A stretch of DNA of 64,000 nt from Metabacillus schmidteae (GTDB lineage Bacteria > Bacillota > Bacilli > Bacillales > Bacillaceae). Positions 20,794 through 29,221 of the stretch are shown one piece after another. The notes under the pieces were generated by a model. The model saw nothing but the letters and a program-made list of their open reading frames with translations. It had not been told where the DNA came from and searched no databases. How positions within the stretch are numbered: position 1 is the stretch's first letter; each line of letters starts with the position of its first letter. The DNA lies in contig NZ_CAESCH010000002.1 in assembly GCF_903166545.1 (NCBI RefSeq), positions 372,001 to 436,000 of the forward strand, in the 5' to 3' direction. The position numbers and the translations under genes are program-made.

Positions 20794-21855
20794 TTGAAAT
20801 CTTTATTAAAGAGTGCTTACCAATCATATCATGCACTTGAAGTAATTTTTTCTTCATTGCGTTGGTTTTTTTTAGTAATTGCAATTGTTGTCTTCACTGT
20901 TCAATATGTTGAAAATCCAGTTTATTTAAAACTTAACCTATTTATAGCTTTAGTTGTCTTTGGATTTATATATATGGGTACTTCAGATTATTATTTACAT
21001 AGGTCACCTAAAGGTTCGAGGATGTATAGAATAATGACTAAAGGAGGACCATTCTTCGACTTTATTGCTTTTTGTGCACTTATCCCATTAACTGGAGGAA
21101 TTGATAGCCCGTTGTTTCCGGTGGCATATTTAATTCTTTTACACATTGCTGTTTATTGGAGATTTGTAGGAGGAATGATAGCTGCAATTTTATTTATTTC
21201 GATATACACTATCATTTTTTTTATACAAGTTTCAGGTGTCTATTCAATAAAAAGCTTAGTTCTTTTTTTATGTCAAGTTTTCTTTTTGTTATTAATTGGT
21301 GGTTTAGGTGGAATTATTGTATCGAGGGAAAGGCAGCATCATACAGAAAAAAATGTGTTAGCCGAAGCTGCTAATCGTGATTATCTTACGAATTTATTAA
21401 ATCACCGTTCATTCCAGGAAAATTTAAGAAACGATTTAGAATACGGCGTAAATTTTTACCTTGTTCTTGCAGATATTGATAAGTTCAAATCAATTAATGA
21501 TAAATATGGACATGTAATGGGAGATAACGTATTACGTCAAATTGGGAAAATTGTTAATTCGATTATACCAGAAAAACAAGGGAAGGTTTTCCGATATGGA
21601 GGAGAAGAGTTTGCCATAATAGTTTATATTTATGAACAATTAGAGGTGAACAAGCTCTTAGTTGAAATCAAACAATCTGTTTCCAACCATATTTTTGTCT
21701 GTGAAGGGGAACCCTTTTCTGTAACAATGAGTTTCGGAAGTTGTAAACAAAACGGTGAAAATCCAGGTCAGTTGATAGAAAAGGTTGATAAACTTCTATA
21801 TGAGGCGAAGGATAGAGGAAGAAACCAAATTGTCCATTCATATGTGAAGGTATAA
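20794..21855 (+). CDS. Membrane diguanylate cyclase (GGDEF domain)
   Basis: GGDEF proteins make cyclic di-GMP from two GTP. The start is probably TTG 20794, eight bases after AGGAAG; GTG 20785 directly abuts that site. The 353-residue product has about six hydrophobic segments (about 20-175) and then a GGDEF domain with DxLTxLxNHRSF, ADIDKFKSINDKYGH and the active-site loop RYGGEEF, which fits an active enzyme. No RxxD inhibitory site is obvious in front of the loop. The terminator after the HD-GYP gene indicates a separate promoter. With the riboswitch and the HD-GYP protein it makes a local c-di-GMP circuit. Confidence 0.9.
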   Translation: MKSLLKSAYQSYHALEVIFSSLRWFFLVIAIVVFTVQYVENPVYLKLNLFIALVVFGFIYMGTSDYYLHRSPKGSRMYRIMTKGGPFFDFIAFCALIPLTGGIDSPLFPVAYLILLHIAVYWRFVGGMIAAILFISIYTIIFFIQVSGVYSIKSLVLFLCQVFFLLLIGGLGGIIVSRERQHHTEKNVLAEAANRDYLTNLLNHRSFQENLRNDLEYGVNFYLVLADIDKFKSINDKYGHVMGDNVLRQIGKIVNSIIPEKQGKVFRYGGEEFAIIVYIYEQLEVNKLLVEIKQSVSNHIFVCEGEPFSVTMSFGSCKQNGENPGQLIEKVDKLLYEAKDRGRNQIVHSYVKV

Positions 21856-22042
21856 AACAATAATTAATTTATTTTGTTTTATAAATGACTAGATAATATA
21901 TTCATTTTTGTTCACCTAAGCATGTACACTTTTACTTGTTTGACCTCTTCCTATACAGTTGAGTGATTAATTACAACTTGACACGGAGCCTCAACGAGCA
22001 TGACTACTTCTCCAATTACAAAAGAATAAACTAATAATGACA

Positions 22043-22087
22043 AAAAACACAATAAAATCTTCTCTGAATTTTATTGTGTTTTTAATT
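22043..22087 (+). terminator. Long terminator hairpin
   Basis: AAAACACAATAAAAT pairs with ATTTTATTGTGTTTT around ten bases, followed by T-rich sequence. The 3' arm is the first part of the direct repeat copy at 22070-22125. It may end the GGDEF transcript. Confidence 0.75.
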
Positions 22088-22125
22088 ATTGCCTTTATAT
22101 ATTTTCTTCCTCTTATTAAGCTTAC
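22070..22125. repeat. Direct repeat flanking the c-di-GMP locus, right copy
   Basis: Matches 18317-18373 (TTATTGTGTTTTT ... CTCTTATTAAGCTTAC) with a few substitutions and one small length difference. Apart from this repeat and the terminator, the 21856-22319 gap shows nothing that I can identify. Confidence 0.6.
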
Positions 22126-22319
22126 CTGTAGGTTAGTTGCGTCTTTCAGTCACTATTAAATTAATTACGGCTTTTTTATGTTTTAATTCAATCTGTAAAG
22201 GGAATATGTAATAAGCATGTGTTAAAAATTGGAGTTAAATCATTTTGATCATTTCTATTTAACAATCTTACACTTTGTAAATGATAATAAAAAAATGTAT
22301 ATTCATCAGGAGAAAAACC

Positions 22320-23009
22320 ATGATCATTCAACCAAATACTTTTATTTTCAATATTGGAATCGCAGCCATTTTATCTACAATTATTGGCCTGGAACGCCAA
22401 TTAAAGAAAAAGCCGTTGGGTTTGAAAACCTGTTTAGTTATCGGTATTGTTAGTTGTTTATTAACTTCTGTTTCGATTGAATCGGCTGAAAAATTTGCAG
22501 AGGCTTACATAAGACCGATGGATCCTTTAAGATTAGCAGCCCAGATCGTTTCAGGTATAGGTTTTTTAGGTGCAGGTGTTATCTTAAGACGAAACAACGA
22601 TATGATTTCAGGATTGACAACAGCAGCCATGGTTTGGGGTGCAGGTGGAATCGGGATTTCATGTGGAGCTGGATTTTGGTTCGAAGCTACCATAGCTACA
22701 TTTCTTATCCTCATTAGTGTAGAAATCATTCCGTTTATCTTCAAATATATCGGTCCCAAATCATTAAGAGAGCGGGATTTAAAAGTAAAAATTACGGTTG
22801 ACGATGAAGAGAAGATGACAGAAGTCTTAAAGGAACTTAAACAAAAAGATATGAAGGCAAAGAAAGTTAGAGTGAAAGATATCAAACAAGGTGAACTTCA
22901 GCAGTTAGATCTAATCCTAGTTGTGAATGAAAAACTATATATAACAGAGGTTTATTATACTTTAAAACAGATCAATCACGTGATTCATGTTGAAATGGAA
23001 TCTTTGTAG
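22320..23009 (+). CDS. MgtC/SapB family membrane protein
   Basis: I start at ATG 22320, eight bases after AGGAG, giving 229 residues. The first 145 residues are the MgtC/SapB domain: four or five membrane helices with the conserved GLERQLKKKPLGLKTCLVIG, PLRLAAQIVSGIGFLGAGVIL and GLTTAAMVWGAGGIG. The soluble C-terminal part (about 155-229) looks like an ACT-type small domain (VKITVDDEEKMTEVLKELK). MgtC proteins affect growth at low Mg and modulate ATP synthase or membrane potential in pathogens; the role here is unknown. No magnesium riboswitch is recognisable upstream. Confidence 0.9.
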   Translation: MIIQPNTFIFNIGIAAILSTIIGLERQLKKKPLGLKTCLVIGIVSCLLTSVSIESAEKFAEAYIRPMDPLRLAAQIVSGIGFLGAGVILRRNNDMISGLTTAAMVWGAGGIGISCGAGFWFEATIATFLILISVEIIPFIFKYIGPKSLRERDLKVKITVDDEEKMTEVLKELKQKDMKAKKVRVKDIKQGELQQLDLILVVNEKLYITEVYYTLKQINHVIHVEMESL

Positions 23010-23065
23010 AAGTAAAATAATATGTGTACGAATAAGAGAATATTGTTCTTTTGAACTGGAAAATT

Positions 23066-23158
23066 GCAGCTAGGGTTCCGCTATTATATAGGTCTGTGAC
23101 CGAGGGCTGCATCTTTTACATATGTAAAAGGCACCTATTGACATAAAAGGTCCGAGGG
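23066..23158 (+). promoter_or_regulatory. ykkC-type riboswitch, probably subtype 2c (nucleoside diphosphate)
   Basis: TGCAG/CTGCA form P1 around the ykkC signature CTAGGGTTCCG and GGTCTGTGACCGAGGG. A second hairpin CTTTTACATATGTAAAAG and the 3' conserved part follow. ykkC RNAs come in several ligand classes. Subtype 2c, which senses adenosine/cytidine diphosphates, is the one known to precede Nudix hydrolase genes, and a Nudix gene follows immediately. Subtype assignment therefore rests on context. Confidence 0.7.
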
Positions 23159-23212
23159 GAAAGGTTCAGTGTATTTGTAATGCGCTGATATCTTTCCCTC
23201 GGACCTTTTTTA
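23145..23212 (+). terminator. Expression-platform terminator before Nudix gene
   Basis: AAAAGGTCCGAGGG pairs with CCCTCGGACCTTTT, extended by GAAAG/CTTTC, followed by six T. The 5' arm overlaps the 3' part of the ykkC-type aptamer, so ligand binding should prevent termination. Confidence 0.88.
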
Positions 23213-23229
23213 TTTTAAGGGTTTATTGT

Positions 23230-23670
23230 ATGAAGAATATTGCTGAAGTAAAAGCAGGTGTGGCGGTGTTGATTTTCAATGAAAATTATCAGGTTTTATT
23301 ACAGAAAAGAGCAGATGTAGGGTTATGGGGCATCCCTTCAGGTCATATAGAAATCGGCGAAACGGTATCAGAGGCAGCTATTCGGGAAGTAAAAGAGGAA
23401 ACAAACTTAGATATAAGAATTAATAAACTGATCGGTGTTTATTCCGATCCTCATTCTCAGGTGTTTTCCTATCCAAATGGTCAAGTTGTTCACTTTATCA
23501 CCACTTGCTTTCTAGCTGAAATAATAGGGGGTGAGCTCATCTGTAATTTAGAGGAATCAATAGAGATGAAGTTTTTTGACGTTCACCAATTGCCGAAGGA
23601 CTTGTTAAAGATGCATCCAAGGTGGTTAGATGATGCTCTGGCTAATAGGGAGAGAGCATTTATTCGGTAG
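23230..23670 (+). CDS. Nudix hydrolase
   Basis: A 146-residue MutT-type pyrophosphohydrolase. The Nudix box runs from G38 to L60 as GHIEIGETVSEAAIREVKEE, with the metal-binding REVKEE intact and only the late Gly replaced by Asn (EETNL). The start ATG 23230 has an AAGGG site that emerges right after the riboswitch terminator, confirming that the leader belongs to this gene. If the riboswitch is subtype 2c, the substrate is probably a (deoxy)nucleoside diphosphate or a related compound; that is inference. No cotranscribed partner is apparent. Confidence 0.93.
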   Translation: MKNIAEVKAGVAVLIFNENYQVLLQKRADVGLWGIPSGHIEIGETVSEAAIREVKEETNLDIRINKLIGVYSDPHSQVFSYPNGQVVHFITTCFLAEIIGGELICNLEESIEMKFFDVHQLPKDLLKMHPRWLDDALANRERAFIR

Positions 23671-23726
23671 TTGACAGCTCAAAGACGTTCAGTTTGAGCA
23701 GCATGCTAATGTATGTAAATTTCAAT

Positions 23727-23882
23727 TTATCTTCGATTTTGGATGCTTTATTTAAGATTATTCACATTTATCTTCGATTTTGGATGCTTTATTTACGATT
23801 ATTAACATTTATCTCCGATTTTGATTGCTTTATCTACGATTATTAATATTTATTTACGATTAGACAAATTTCGACAACATTA
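23727..23882. repeat. AT-rich interspersed repeat, copy C (inverted relative to A and B)
   Basis: Three to four units of about 51 bases, each with TTTATCTTCGATTTTG, GATTGCTTTAT or GGATGCTTTAT, and TTACGATTATTAA, end with TTTACGATTAGACAAATTTC. Read on the minus strand this matches the openings and units of copies A and B beside the NERD gene. It occupies most of the 383-bp gap after the Nudix gene. Confidence 0.65.
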
Positions 23883-23979
23883 TCTTTGCAGACTATCATT
23901 TCTGAGCGGCAAAGTAATGCTATGTCAAACAAATTAAATCCTCGTAATTGAGTGCTTGATGAAGAATTGTACCTAACAA

Positions 23980-24014
23980 GTCTAAAGGCGTGAACATTTA
24001 TAGTTCACGCCTTT
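23980..24014. terminator. Inverted repeat between convergent genes
   Basis: AAAGGCGTGAAC and GTTCACGCCTTT pair perfectly around seven bases. It may act as a terminator for the minus-strand pentapeptide gene, although the T-tract is short. Confidence 0.6.
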
Positions 24015-24053
24015 AGGCAGGTTAATTTTCTCTTCAAATGAAAGCGGAAAAAA

Positions 24054-24689
24054 TCAGTCAGCAATGATCAACCCTAACAGGGCAGAAAATTGAATGGCCT
24101 GAAAAGTTGACACTTTGCAACCCCTAAGGTCTGAAAGAGAAACAGTAAGTGTTTCAAAAGTAGAAGTACTTATATCAATCCCTTTCAGTGGAGTTCTTTC
24201 AAAGTTAGCAAGATTGATATTACATGATGTAAATTCAACTTTTTTGAATTTACACTCATAAAAATCAGAATTCTCTAATGCTGTATCGTGAAAAATAACC
24301 TTTTCTAACTTAGAATTACCAAATCCACTAAGGTTAAGTAAACAATTATTGAAATGGACATTTCCTAAGCTTGACTCTGTAAGATCTGTACCGAGTAATT
24401 TACAGTTTACAAATTCAACTCTATGGATGGAAGAATTGCACAATTTGGCATTTGAGAAATCACAGTTATCAAAAACGACATCTGTAAAATCAGCATTTGA
24501 AAAGTCAGTATGTTGAAACTTACAATTTTTTAAAATCATCTTATAGAAACGAACTCTAGGTAATACTTCATTATCAAAAACAGCCTCATGTATTTGACAT
24601 AATTCTAGTTCAGGATCTTCTTCGTAAAAAATATCATTGAAATTTTTAAGGGGTAAATCACGATGTATGGTAGGTGAATCAATTTTCAT
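24054..24689 (-). CDS. Pentapeptide repeat protein (Qnr-like size)
   Basis: A 211-residue protein made largely of A(D/N)LXX-type pentapeptides, for example TDFSNADFTDVVFDNCDFSN, LLGTDLTESSL and ENSDFYECKFKKVEF. Such repeats fold as a square right-handed beta-helix that can mimic DNA. Length and a short hydrophobic C-terminal helix (FSALLGLIIAD) are like the Qnr/MfpA proteins that protect gyrase from quinolones, and close relatives are widespread in Bacillaceae chromosomes. A resistance role is possible but not shown. ATG 24689 follows AGAGAGGG. Confidence 0.85.
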   Translation of the reverse strand: MKIDSPTIHRDLPLKNFNDIFYEEDPELELCQIHEAVFDNEVLPRVRFYKMILKNCKFQHTDFSNADFTDVVFDNCDFSNAKLCNSSIHRVEFVNCKLLGTDLTESSLGNVHFNNCLLNLSGFGNSKLEKVIFHDTALENSDFYECKFKKVEFTSCNINLANFERTPLKGIDISTSTFETLTVSLSDLRGCKVSTFQAIQFSALLGLIIAD

Positions 24690-24851
24690 AACATTCCCTC
24701 TCTATCTATGTGTGAATAAGCATTCTTCTTAAGTTACTATAGGGAAGTTTTATAGTAAATATAAGTCTTTATTTTTGGTCGGCAGTATGTACAAAACCTA
24801 ACCCTCCCTTTAACTTGGTAATGTTCAGCGAGGAATAGACTCTTGTCTTTT

Positions 24852-24876
24852 TATTCATTTCATTGTTATAATACTG
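24852..24876 (+). promoter_or_regulatory. Probable sigma-A promoter of EamA leader
   Basis: TTGTCT and TATAAT (at about 24871) are separated by about 17 bases. Transcripts from here would carry a leader of over 100 nt containing a terminator hairpin. Confidence 0.45.
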
Positions 24877-24934
24877 TTGAATTAAATAGCTAAAATTTTC
24901 ACGTTGTGGATTTTTAAAGAATATTTCTTTTTTC

Positions 24935-24973
24935 GCCACACAATTATCATCCGATAATTGTGTGGCTTTTTAT
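24935..24973 (+). terminator. Leader terminator or attenuator before EamA gene
   Basis: A perfect 14-bp stem (GCCACACAATTATC with GATAATTGTGTGGC) with loop ATCC is followed by a T-rich tract. It ends 23 bases before the ATG of the EamA gene, with a probable promoter upstream and no ORF between, so it could attenuate that gene. Confidence 0.8.
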
Positions 24974-24995
24974 TTGTCAAAAATGAGGGGGAATC

Positions 24996-25913
24996 ATGAT
25001 GAAAGCATGGTTTTATGTTATGTGTGTATTTCTAGGAGGCTGCAGTTTTGGTGTATTATCAACTTTTGTAAAACTCGCCTATGGAGCTGGATTTACGATG
25101 TTTGAGGTGACAGGAAGCCAAGTCATAATCGGGACAATTATAATATGGGTACTTGCCTTATTTGTAAAGAAGCAAAAGCTAACCATAAAACAGATCATAA
25201 AATTATTATTGAGTGGGATTCCAACGGGATTAACGGGCATTTTTTACTATTATTCTTTAGAAACGTTAGACGCATCACTAGCCATCATATTTTTATTTCA
25301 ATTTGTTTGGATCGGGGCAATTGCTGAATGGGTAATTTTCAAAAATAAACCTTCCAAACAAAAGGTTATGTCCATTTGTATCGTGTTATTTGGTTCTATA
25401 TTGGCTGCAGGTATTATATCTTCCGGAGAAAAAACGATTGATGTATTGGGTGCTATTTGGGGAATTCTTGCTGCACTAACTTATTCACTATTTCTCTTAA
25501 CAAGTGGTTTTGTTGAAAAGGAAGTTCCAGCTATACAAAGAAGTGCCATTCTTTCAACAGGATCAATGGTGACCGTGCTAATTATTGTAAATCCATTATC
25601 CTGGATAAATCCTGAAACAATCTTGACTATCGCACCATATGGAGCTTTATTAGGATTATTTGGCGTGGTTATTCCTCCAATATTATTTGCAATAGGAATG
25701 CCAAAGGTAGGACCTGGAACAGGTTCGATTTTAACAGCATCTGAATTACCAGTGGTAGTCTTATTGTCAATGTTTGTCCTATCAGAACAGGTAGAATGGA
25801 TACAATGGGTAGGCGTTTTTATTATTTTATTAGGCATTATTTTGGGAAATCGTTCAATTTTATCGAATTCTTTTAGAGAAAAGAATGGACTTTTGCTAAG
25901 AAAGGCAAAGTGA
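24996..25913 (+). CDS. EamA-family (DMT) transporter
   Basis: A 305-residue protein with ten predicted membrane helices in two EamA repeats (VFLGGCSFGVLSTFVKLAY and WGILAALTYSLFLLTSGFV). It is a likely metabolite exporter; the substrate is unknown. A GAGGGG site precedes ATG 24996. It differs from the 15770-16678 paralogue and has no adjacent regulator. Instead, an attenuator-like hairpin lies in its leader. An intrinsic terminator starts at its stop codon. Confidence 0.9.
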   Translation: MMKAWFYVMCVFLGGCSFGVLSTFVKLAYGAGFTMFEVTGSQVIIGTIIIWVLALFVKKQKLTIKQIIKLLLSGIPTGLTGIFYYYSLETLDASLAIIFLFQFVWIGAIAEWVIFKNKPSKQKVMSICIVLFGSILAAGIISSGEKTIDVLGAIWGILAALTYSLFLLTSGFVEKEVPAIQRSAILSTGSMVTVLIIVNPLSWINPETILTIAPYGALLGLFGVVIPPILFAIGMPKVGPGTGSILTASELPVVVLLSMFVLSEQVEWIQWVGVFIILLGIILGNRSILSNSFREKNGLLLRKAK

Positions 25914-25952
25914 AAAAATAGGCACAGACCTCCAAGGTTTAGCCTATTTTTT
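25913..25952 (+). terminator. Intrinsic terminator after EamA gene
   Basis: AAAAAATAGGC pairs with GCCTATTTTTT around 18 bases. It is bidirectional in form. Confidence 0.85.
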
Positions 25953-26060
25953 GTTTTAATAAAATTCTGAAAATGATGGGGAATGTATGCTAAACTGTCA
26001 TTGAAATGGAAACATACGCTTAAATTTATTTTAATAAAAATGACTAAGGAGGACTACTAA

Positions 26061-26954
26061 ATGAAAACAGTGAAAGTATATCATTACGATGCGTTTAGCA
26101 ATATACCTAATAAAGGAAATCCAGCAGGAATAGTGCTTAATGGAGATGAGTTAACAGATGAGGAGATGCAGAAAATTGCGTTTAAAGTAGGGTTTAATGA
26201 AACATCTTTTCCTGTTAAATCAGATATTGCTGATCTGAGAATTCGTTATTTTACTCCAGGTCATGAAATGAATTTATGTGGACATGCAACAATCGCGACT
26301 ATTTATGCCTTAAGGTTAACAGGGGTGTTAGGACATAAAAAAGAAATAATGATTGAGACCAGAGCTGGTGTATTACCGATAAAGATAGACATAACCGGTG
26401 AAAATGAAGTATACATAACAATGAAACAGGCGGCACCTCAGTTTAAAGAATTTAATGGTTCAACAGAAGACTTGGCCAATTCATTAGGCTTAACACATGA
26501 AGATATTGATCATGACTTACCAATTCTATACGGTAGTACAGGTACATGGACATTGCTAATTCCAATAGTAAATCTTGCTGCTTTCGAAAAAATGAAACCT
26601 CAAAATAAGTTATTCCCTTCTATATTGAAAGAAATGCCAAGAGCATCTATTCATCCTTTTTGTTTGGAAACCATTGATCACAAGGCAGACATGCATGCCC
26701 GTCACTTCTCTTCACCTTATTCCGGAACAATCGAAGATGCAGTAACAGGAACAGCTTCTGGAGTGATGGGGGCATATTATACCAACTATATTAACGGCAA
26801 AAGTGAGAATCCTTTACATCTTATTGTCGAGCAAGGCCATGAAATAGGAAAAGAAGGTAGGGTTATGGTGCAGGTCACAAAGTCTGAAGATCATGAAGAT
26901 ATAAAGATTACAGGAAATGCTGTTTATGTAAAGGAGTTTTCAATCACCCTGTAA
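26061..26954 (+). CDS. PhzF-family isomerase-like protein
   Basis: A 297-residue protein of the PhzF/DapF fold. The N-terminal half reads [20 protein letters not shown] and carries Glu47 in FNETSF, the position of the catalytic Glu in PhzF. The second half has [23 protein letters not shown], a conserved substrate-binding block, and [11 protein letters not shown] is also typical. PhzF proper isomerises an intermediate of phenazine synthesis, but most bacterial homologues have unknown substrates, and there are no phenazine genes here. AAGGAGG precedes ATG 26061. It is monocistronic. Confidence 0.9.
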   Translation: MKTVKVYHYDAFSNIPNKGNPAGIVLNGDELTDEEMQKIAFKVGFNETSFPVKSDIADLRIRYFTPGHEMNLCGHATIATIYALRLTGVLGHKKEIMIETRAGVLPIKIDITGENEVYITMKQAAPQFKEFNGSTEDLANSLGLTHEDIDHDLPILYGSTGTWTLLIPIVNLAAFEKMKPQNKLFPSILKEMPRASIHPFCLETIDHKADMHARHFSSPYSGTIEDAVTGTASGVMGAYYTNYINGKSENPLHLIVEQGHEIGKEGRVMVQVTKSEDHEDIKITGNAVYVKEFSITL

Positions 26955-27180
26955 AAAGTACGAAACTTTTGATTTTATACGATACTAGGTTTGTTATGCG
27001 CATTTCCTGCAAAAAGAGTTGTGCTCTCCTAAAGGGATTGCTTCTAAATATGGCGATTTCTTTTTTTTATACGATCATAAATAATCGTATCAGCAAGCCG
27101 TGTTTTTCTATTAGGAAATTTGTAACCTAAAATAACTTTATACGTCTAAGGGATAGCTTATTTTAAATGGAGTGGTTAAG

Positions 27181-27750
27181 TTGAATGATCGTGAAGCATC
27201 ATTTGTAGATGAAAATTATTTAAGAGAGGTCATGGACAAATATGGTACATCTTTGTTGAAACTTATATATTCATATGTGAAAAATTGGACAACTGCGGAA
27301 GATATTGTTCAGGAAACGTTTATTACTTTTGCACAAAAGCATCATCAATTTAAAGGAAATTCCTCCTTAAAAACGTGGATTTATCAAATTGCTATTAATA
27401 AATCAAAGGACTTTCTTAGGAGTCCCAAAAATAAAGTATCACAGCTTCCCTTTTCTAAATTCCTAATAACAACAAAAGAGAAAAATATAGAGGAACAATT
27501 AATGGATGATGATGAGGCACAAATTATTGCAAAGTGTCTTTTTAAGCTAACCATAAAATATCGAGAAGTGTTAAATCTTTTTTACTACGAGGAATTGACA
27601 ATTAAAGAAATCTCAAATGTTCTCAATATAAGTGAATCCAACGTAAAAACAAGGCTATCCAGGGGGAGAGAAAAATTTAAACAAGTATATGTAAAGGAGG
27701 TCGATAAAGATGGAAGAAAAGTTAAACAAGTTAAAAACTTCATTGGATAA
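27181..27750 (+). CDS. ECF-type RNA polymerase sigma factor
   Basis: The start is probably TTG 27181, seven bases after GGAGTGG, giving 189 residues. Region 2 is visible as LLKLIYSYVKNWTTAEDIVQ followed by FKGNSSLKTWIYQIAINK (2.3-2.4, the -10 reader). Region 4 ends YREVLNLFYYEELTIKEISN with the helix-turn-helix SESNVKTRLSRGREKFK. It is the size of SigX/SigM-type extracytoplasmic sigma factors. Its last 41 bases overlap the next gene, whose single-pass membrane product is a likely anti-sigma, so the two should be translationally coupled. Confidence 0.93.
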   Translation: MNDREASFVDENYLREVMDKYGTSLLKLIYSYVKNWTTAEDIVQETFITFAQKHHQFKGNSSLKTWIYQIAINKSKDFLRSPKNKVSQLPFSKFLITTKEKNIEEQLMDDDEAQIIAKCLFKLTIKYREVLNLFYYEELTIKEISNVLNISESNVKTRLSRGREKFKQVYVKEVDKDGRKVKQVKNFIG

Positions 27751-28579
27751 AACGTTATACAAGGATATTAATTTTGAAGAGCAACTTCAGAACAATACAA
27801 TAACAAAACTCAGAAATAGAAGAAGCGAAAAAAGAAGATACAAACCACTATTTGCCTTAATAACTGTTGTCGCTGTAGCATTCATTTTATTTTTTAGTTT
27901 TGATATATCTACCTTACATAGAAATTCAGCCAATCTAGGAGACGAAGTAAAGTCTAATGAAATGATTGGAAATGAATCAATAAATTATTTAATAGTAATG
28001 ACCCGAGAAGCAGAACCAAGTATTTTACTAATAAATATTAACTATAAAACAAATGGTGTTAAATACATCCCGATCTATCATAAACTTTATGTAGAAAATA
28101 CTTTTTTTGAGAATCTAATGACAGCTCAAGATATAGAAAAAGCTTTATCAATTGAAGTAGAAAAAGAATTTGTTCTTCATGACCATGAGATAGGTAATTA
28201 TATTGAAAACCAACAAGACATCCAAGTCGAAAATGAATTTGATTTTACACACGGTGACAGTCAGTTTAATGAAGGTGTAGTAACATTAAACACAGCGGAG
28301 AAATTTGTGGATTTTACTTCTATGAGAGTTCAAGACCCCAGAGGCCATAATGGGAGAAATATGAGAGTTGCCACAGTATTAGAGGAATTATTTAAACAAG
28401 AAGATTTCTATTCGATTATTTTAAAAAAGGAAATTGACAAGTTTGATGAAGTGCTGTTATCTGGCAGCAATTTAAAACTTGATGAACAAATTACTATTGA
28501 AGATCAGTATATTAACGGAAATTACAGCGAGAAAATCAATAAAGAAAACCTTGTAATGTTACAAAAGTCATTCAAATAA
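27710..28579 (+). CDS. Putative anti-sigma factor with LCP-like extracellular domain
   Basis: A 289-residue single-pass membrane protein: a cytoplasmic N-terminus of about 45 residues (MEEKLNKLKTSLDKTLYKDI), one helix near 47-64, and a large outside domain. That domain has a LytR-CpsA-Psr-like signature, LNTAEKFVDFTSMRVQDPRG followed by HNGRNMR, close to the RMRKxDPxGDxGRxxRQ block that binds polyprenyl pyrophosphate. The early LCP motifs are less clear. AAAGGAGG precedes ATG 27710 inside the sigma gene. The pairing suggests an anti-sigma that senses cell-wall intermediates; this is inference. Confidence 0.7.
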   Translation: MEEKLNKLKTSLDKTLYKDINFEEQLQNNTITKLRNRRSEKRRYKPLFALITVVAVAFILFFSFDISTLHRNSANLGDEVKSNEMIGNESINYLIVMTREAEPSILLININYKTNGVKYIPIYHKLYVENTFFENLMTAQDIEKALSIEVEKEFVLHDHEIGNYIENQQDIQVENEFDFTHGDSQFNEGVVTLNTAEKFVDFTSMRVQDPRGHNGRNMRVATVLEELFKQEDFYSIILKKEIDKFDEVLLSGSNLKLDEQITIEDQYINGNYSEKINKENLVMLQKSFK

Positions 28580-28591
28580 ACAGACCGCATT

Positions 28592-28625
28592 CAGGCGTGA
28601 ACTTTTTTAGAAGCTCACGCCTGTT
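28592..28625 (+). terminator. Inverted repeat after sigma/anti-sigma operon
   Basis: AGGCGTGA and TCACGCCT pair around about 16 bases. The following T-tract is weak. The 28626-29221 gap holds a further terminator-like hairpin at 28959-28989 but no gene that I can support. Confidence 0.55.
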
Positions 28626-28958
28626 AGTATTAGGACAAAATTATTTAAAATTTCACCTTTTCAGTGGATAAATATGCTAAAATTATTGGTGCGAATAGAA
28701 GCAATAGGCATTAAAGAATAAAATTAGGTGAGAAGCAGAATTCTCATTAGTTAACATAACCTCTAATCTTTTTTAGTTTCAATACATATTTAGTATCTAC
28801 CGAAGTAATAGCAGCTATTATATCTACTTCTATTGTGGATAGAAACCTTAGAATTAATAGGAATGTAAGAGAAAGTTTTCAAATACCGTTTTTCTTCTTC
28901 CGATAAAGGGAAATAGTGGACAAAGTATTAAAAGTGATGACTAGGCTCTGATTATTTC

Positions 28959-28989
28959 AAAGGCTTTTTTAAAAGGGCTTTGTTTTTAG
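28959..28989 (+). terminator. Hairpin in long leader upstream of TerC gene
   Basis: CAAAGGC and GCTTTG form a short imperfect stem followed by five T. It could end a leader transcript before the TerC gene. I do not see the conserved yybP-ykoY manganese-riboswitch blocks here. Confidence 0.4.
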
Positions 28990-29221
28990 AAAACACTGTG
29001 ACAAAAAATGGTTTAAGTAAGCGAACATCACAAAGCCACACATAAACTATGCACAGTACTTACTACCTTCAAAAAAGCTAAAGGAATAGGATAAGCCCCG
29101 AGATCGTAACTGAATAACAATTATTAGCATTCTTATATTTGAGTACCAGTTATATAATCGGGAAGCCTATAGTTATCGAAACTTTTTATATGTATTTTTG
29201 TAATAGTAAGGAGAGAGGCAG

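Noticed and set aside
23727..23882. CRISPR-like short repeat series after the Nudix gene
   Set aside because: The units are degenerate, AT-rich, have no spacer variation, and match the dispersed repeat near the NERD gene.
28776..28930. Short plus-strand frame of about 50 codons ending in Phe-rich sequence
   Set aside because: No start codon with a binding site and no recognisable family.
28626..29221. yybP-ykoY manganese riboswitch before the TerC gene
   Set aside because: The family context suggests it, but the conserved GGGGAGUAG and ACAUACUG-type blocks are not present; only a weak terminator-like hairpin is seen.
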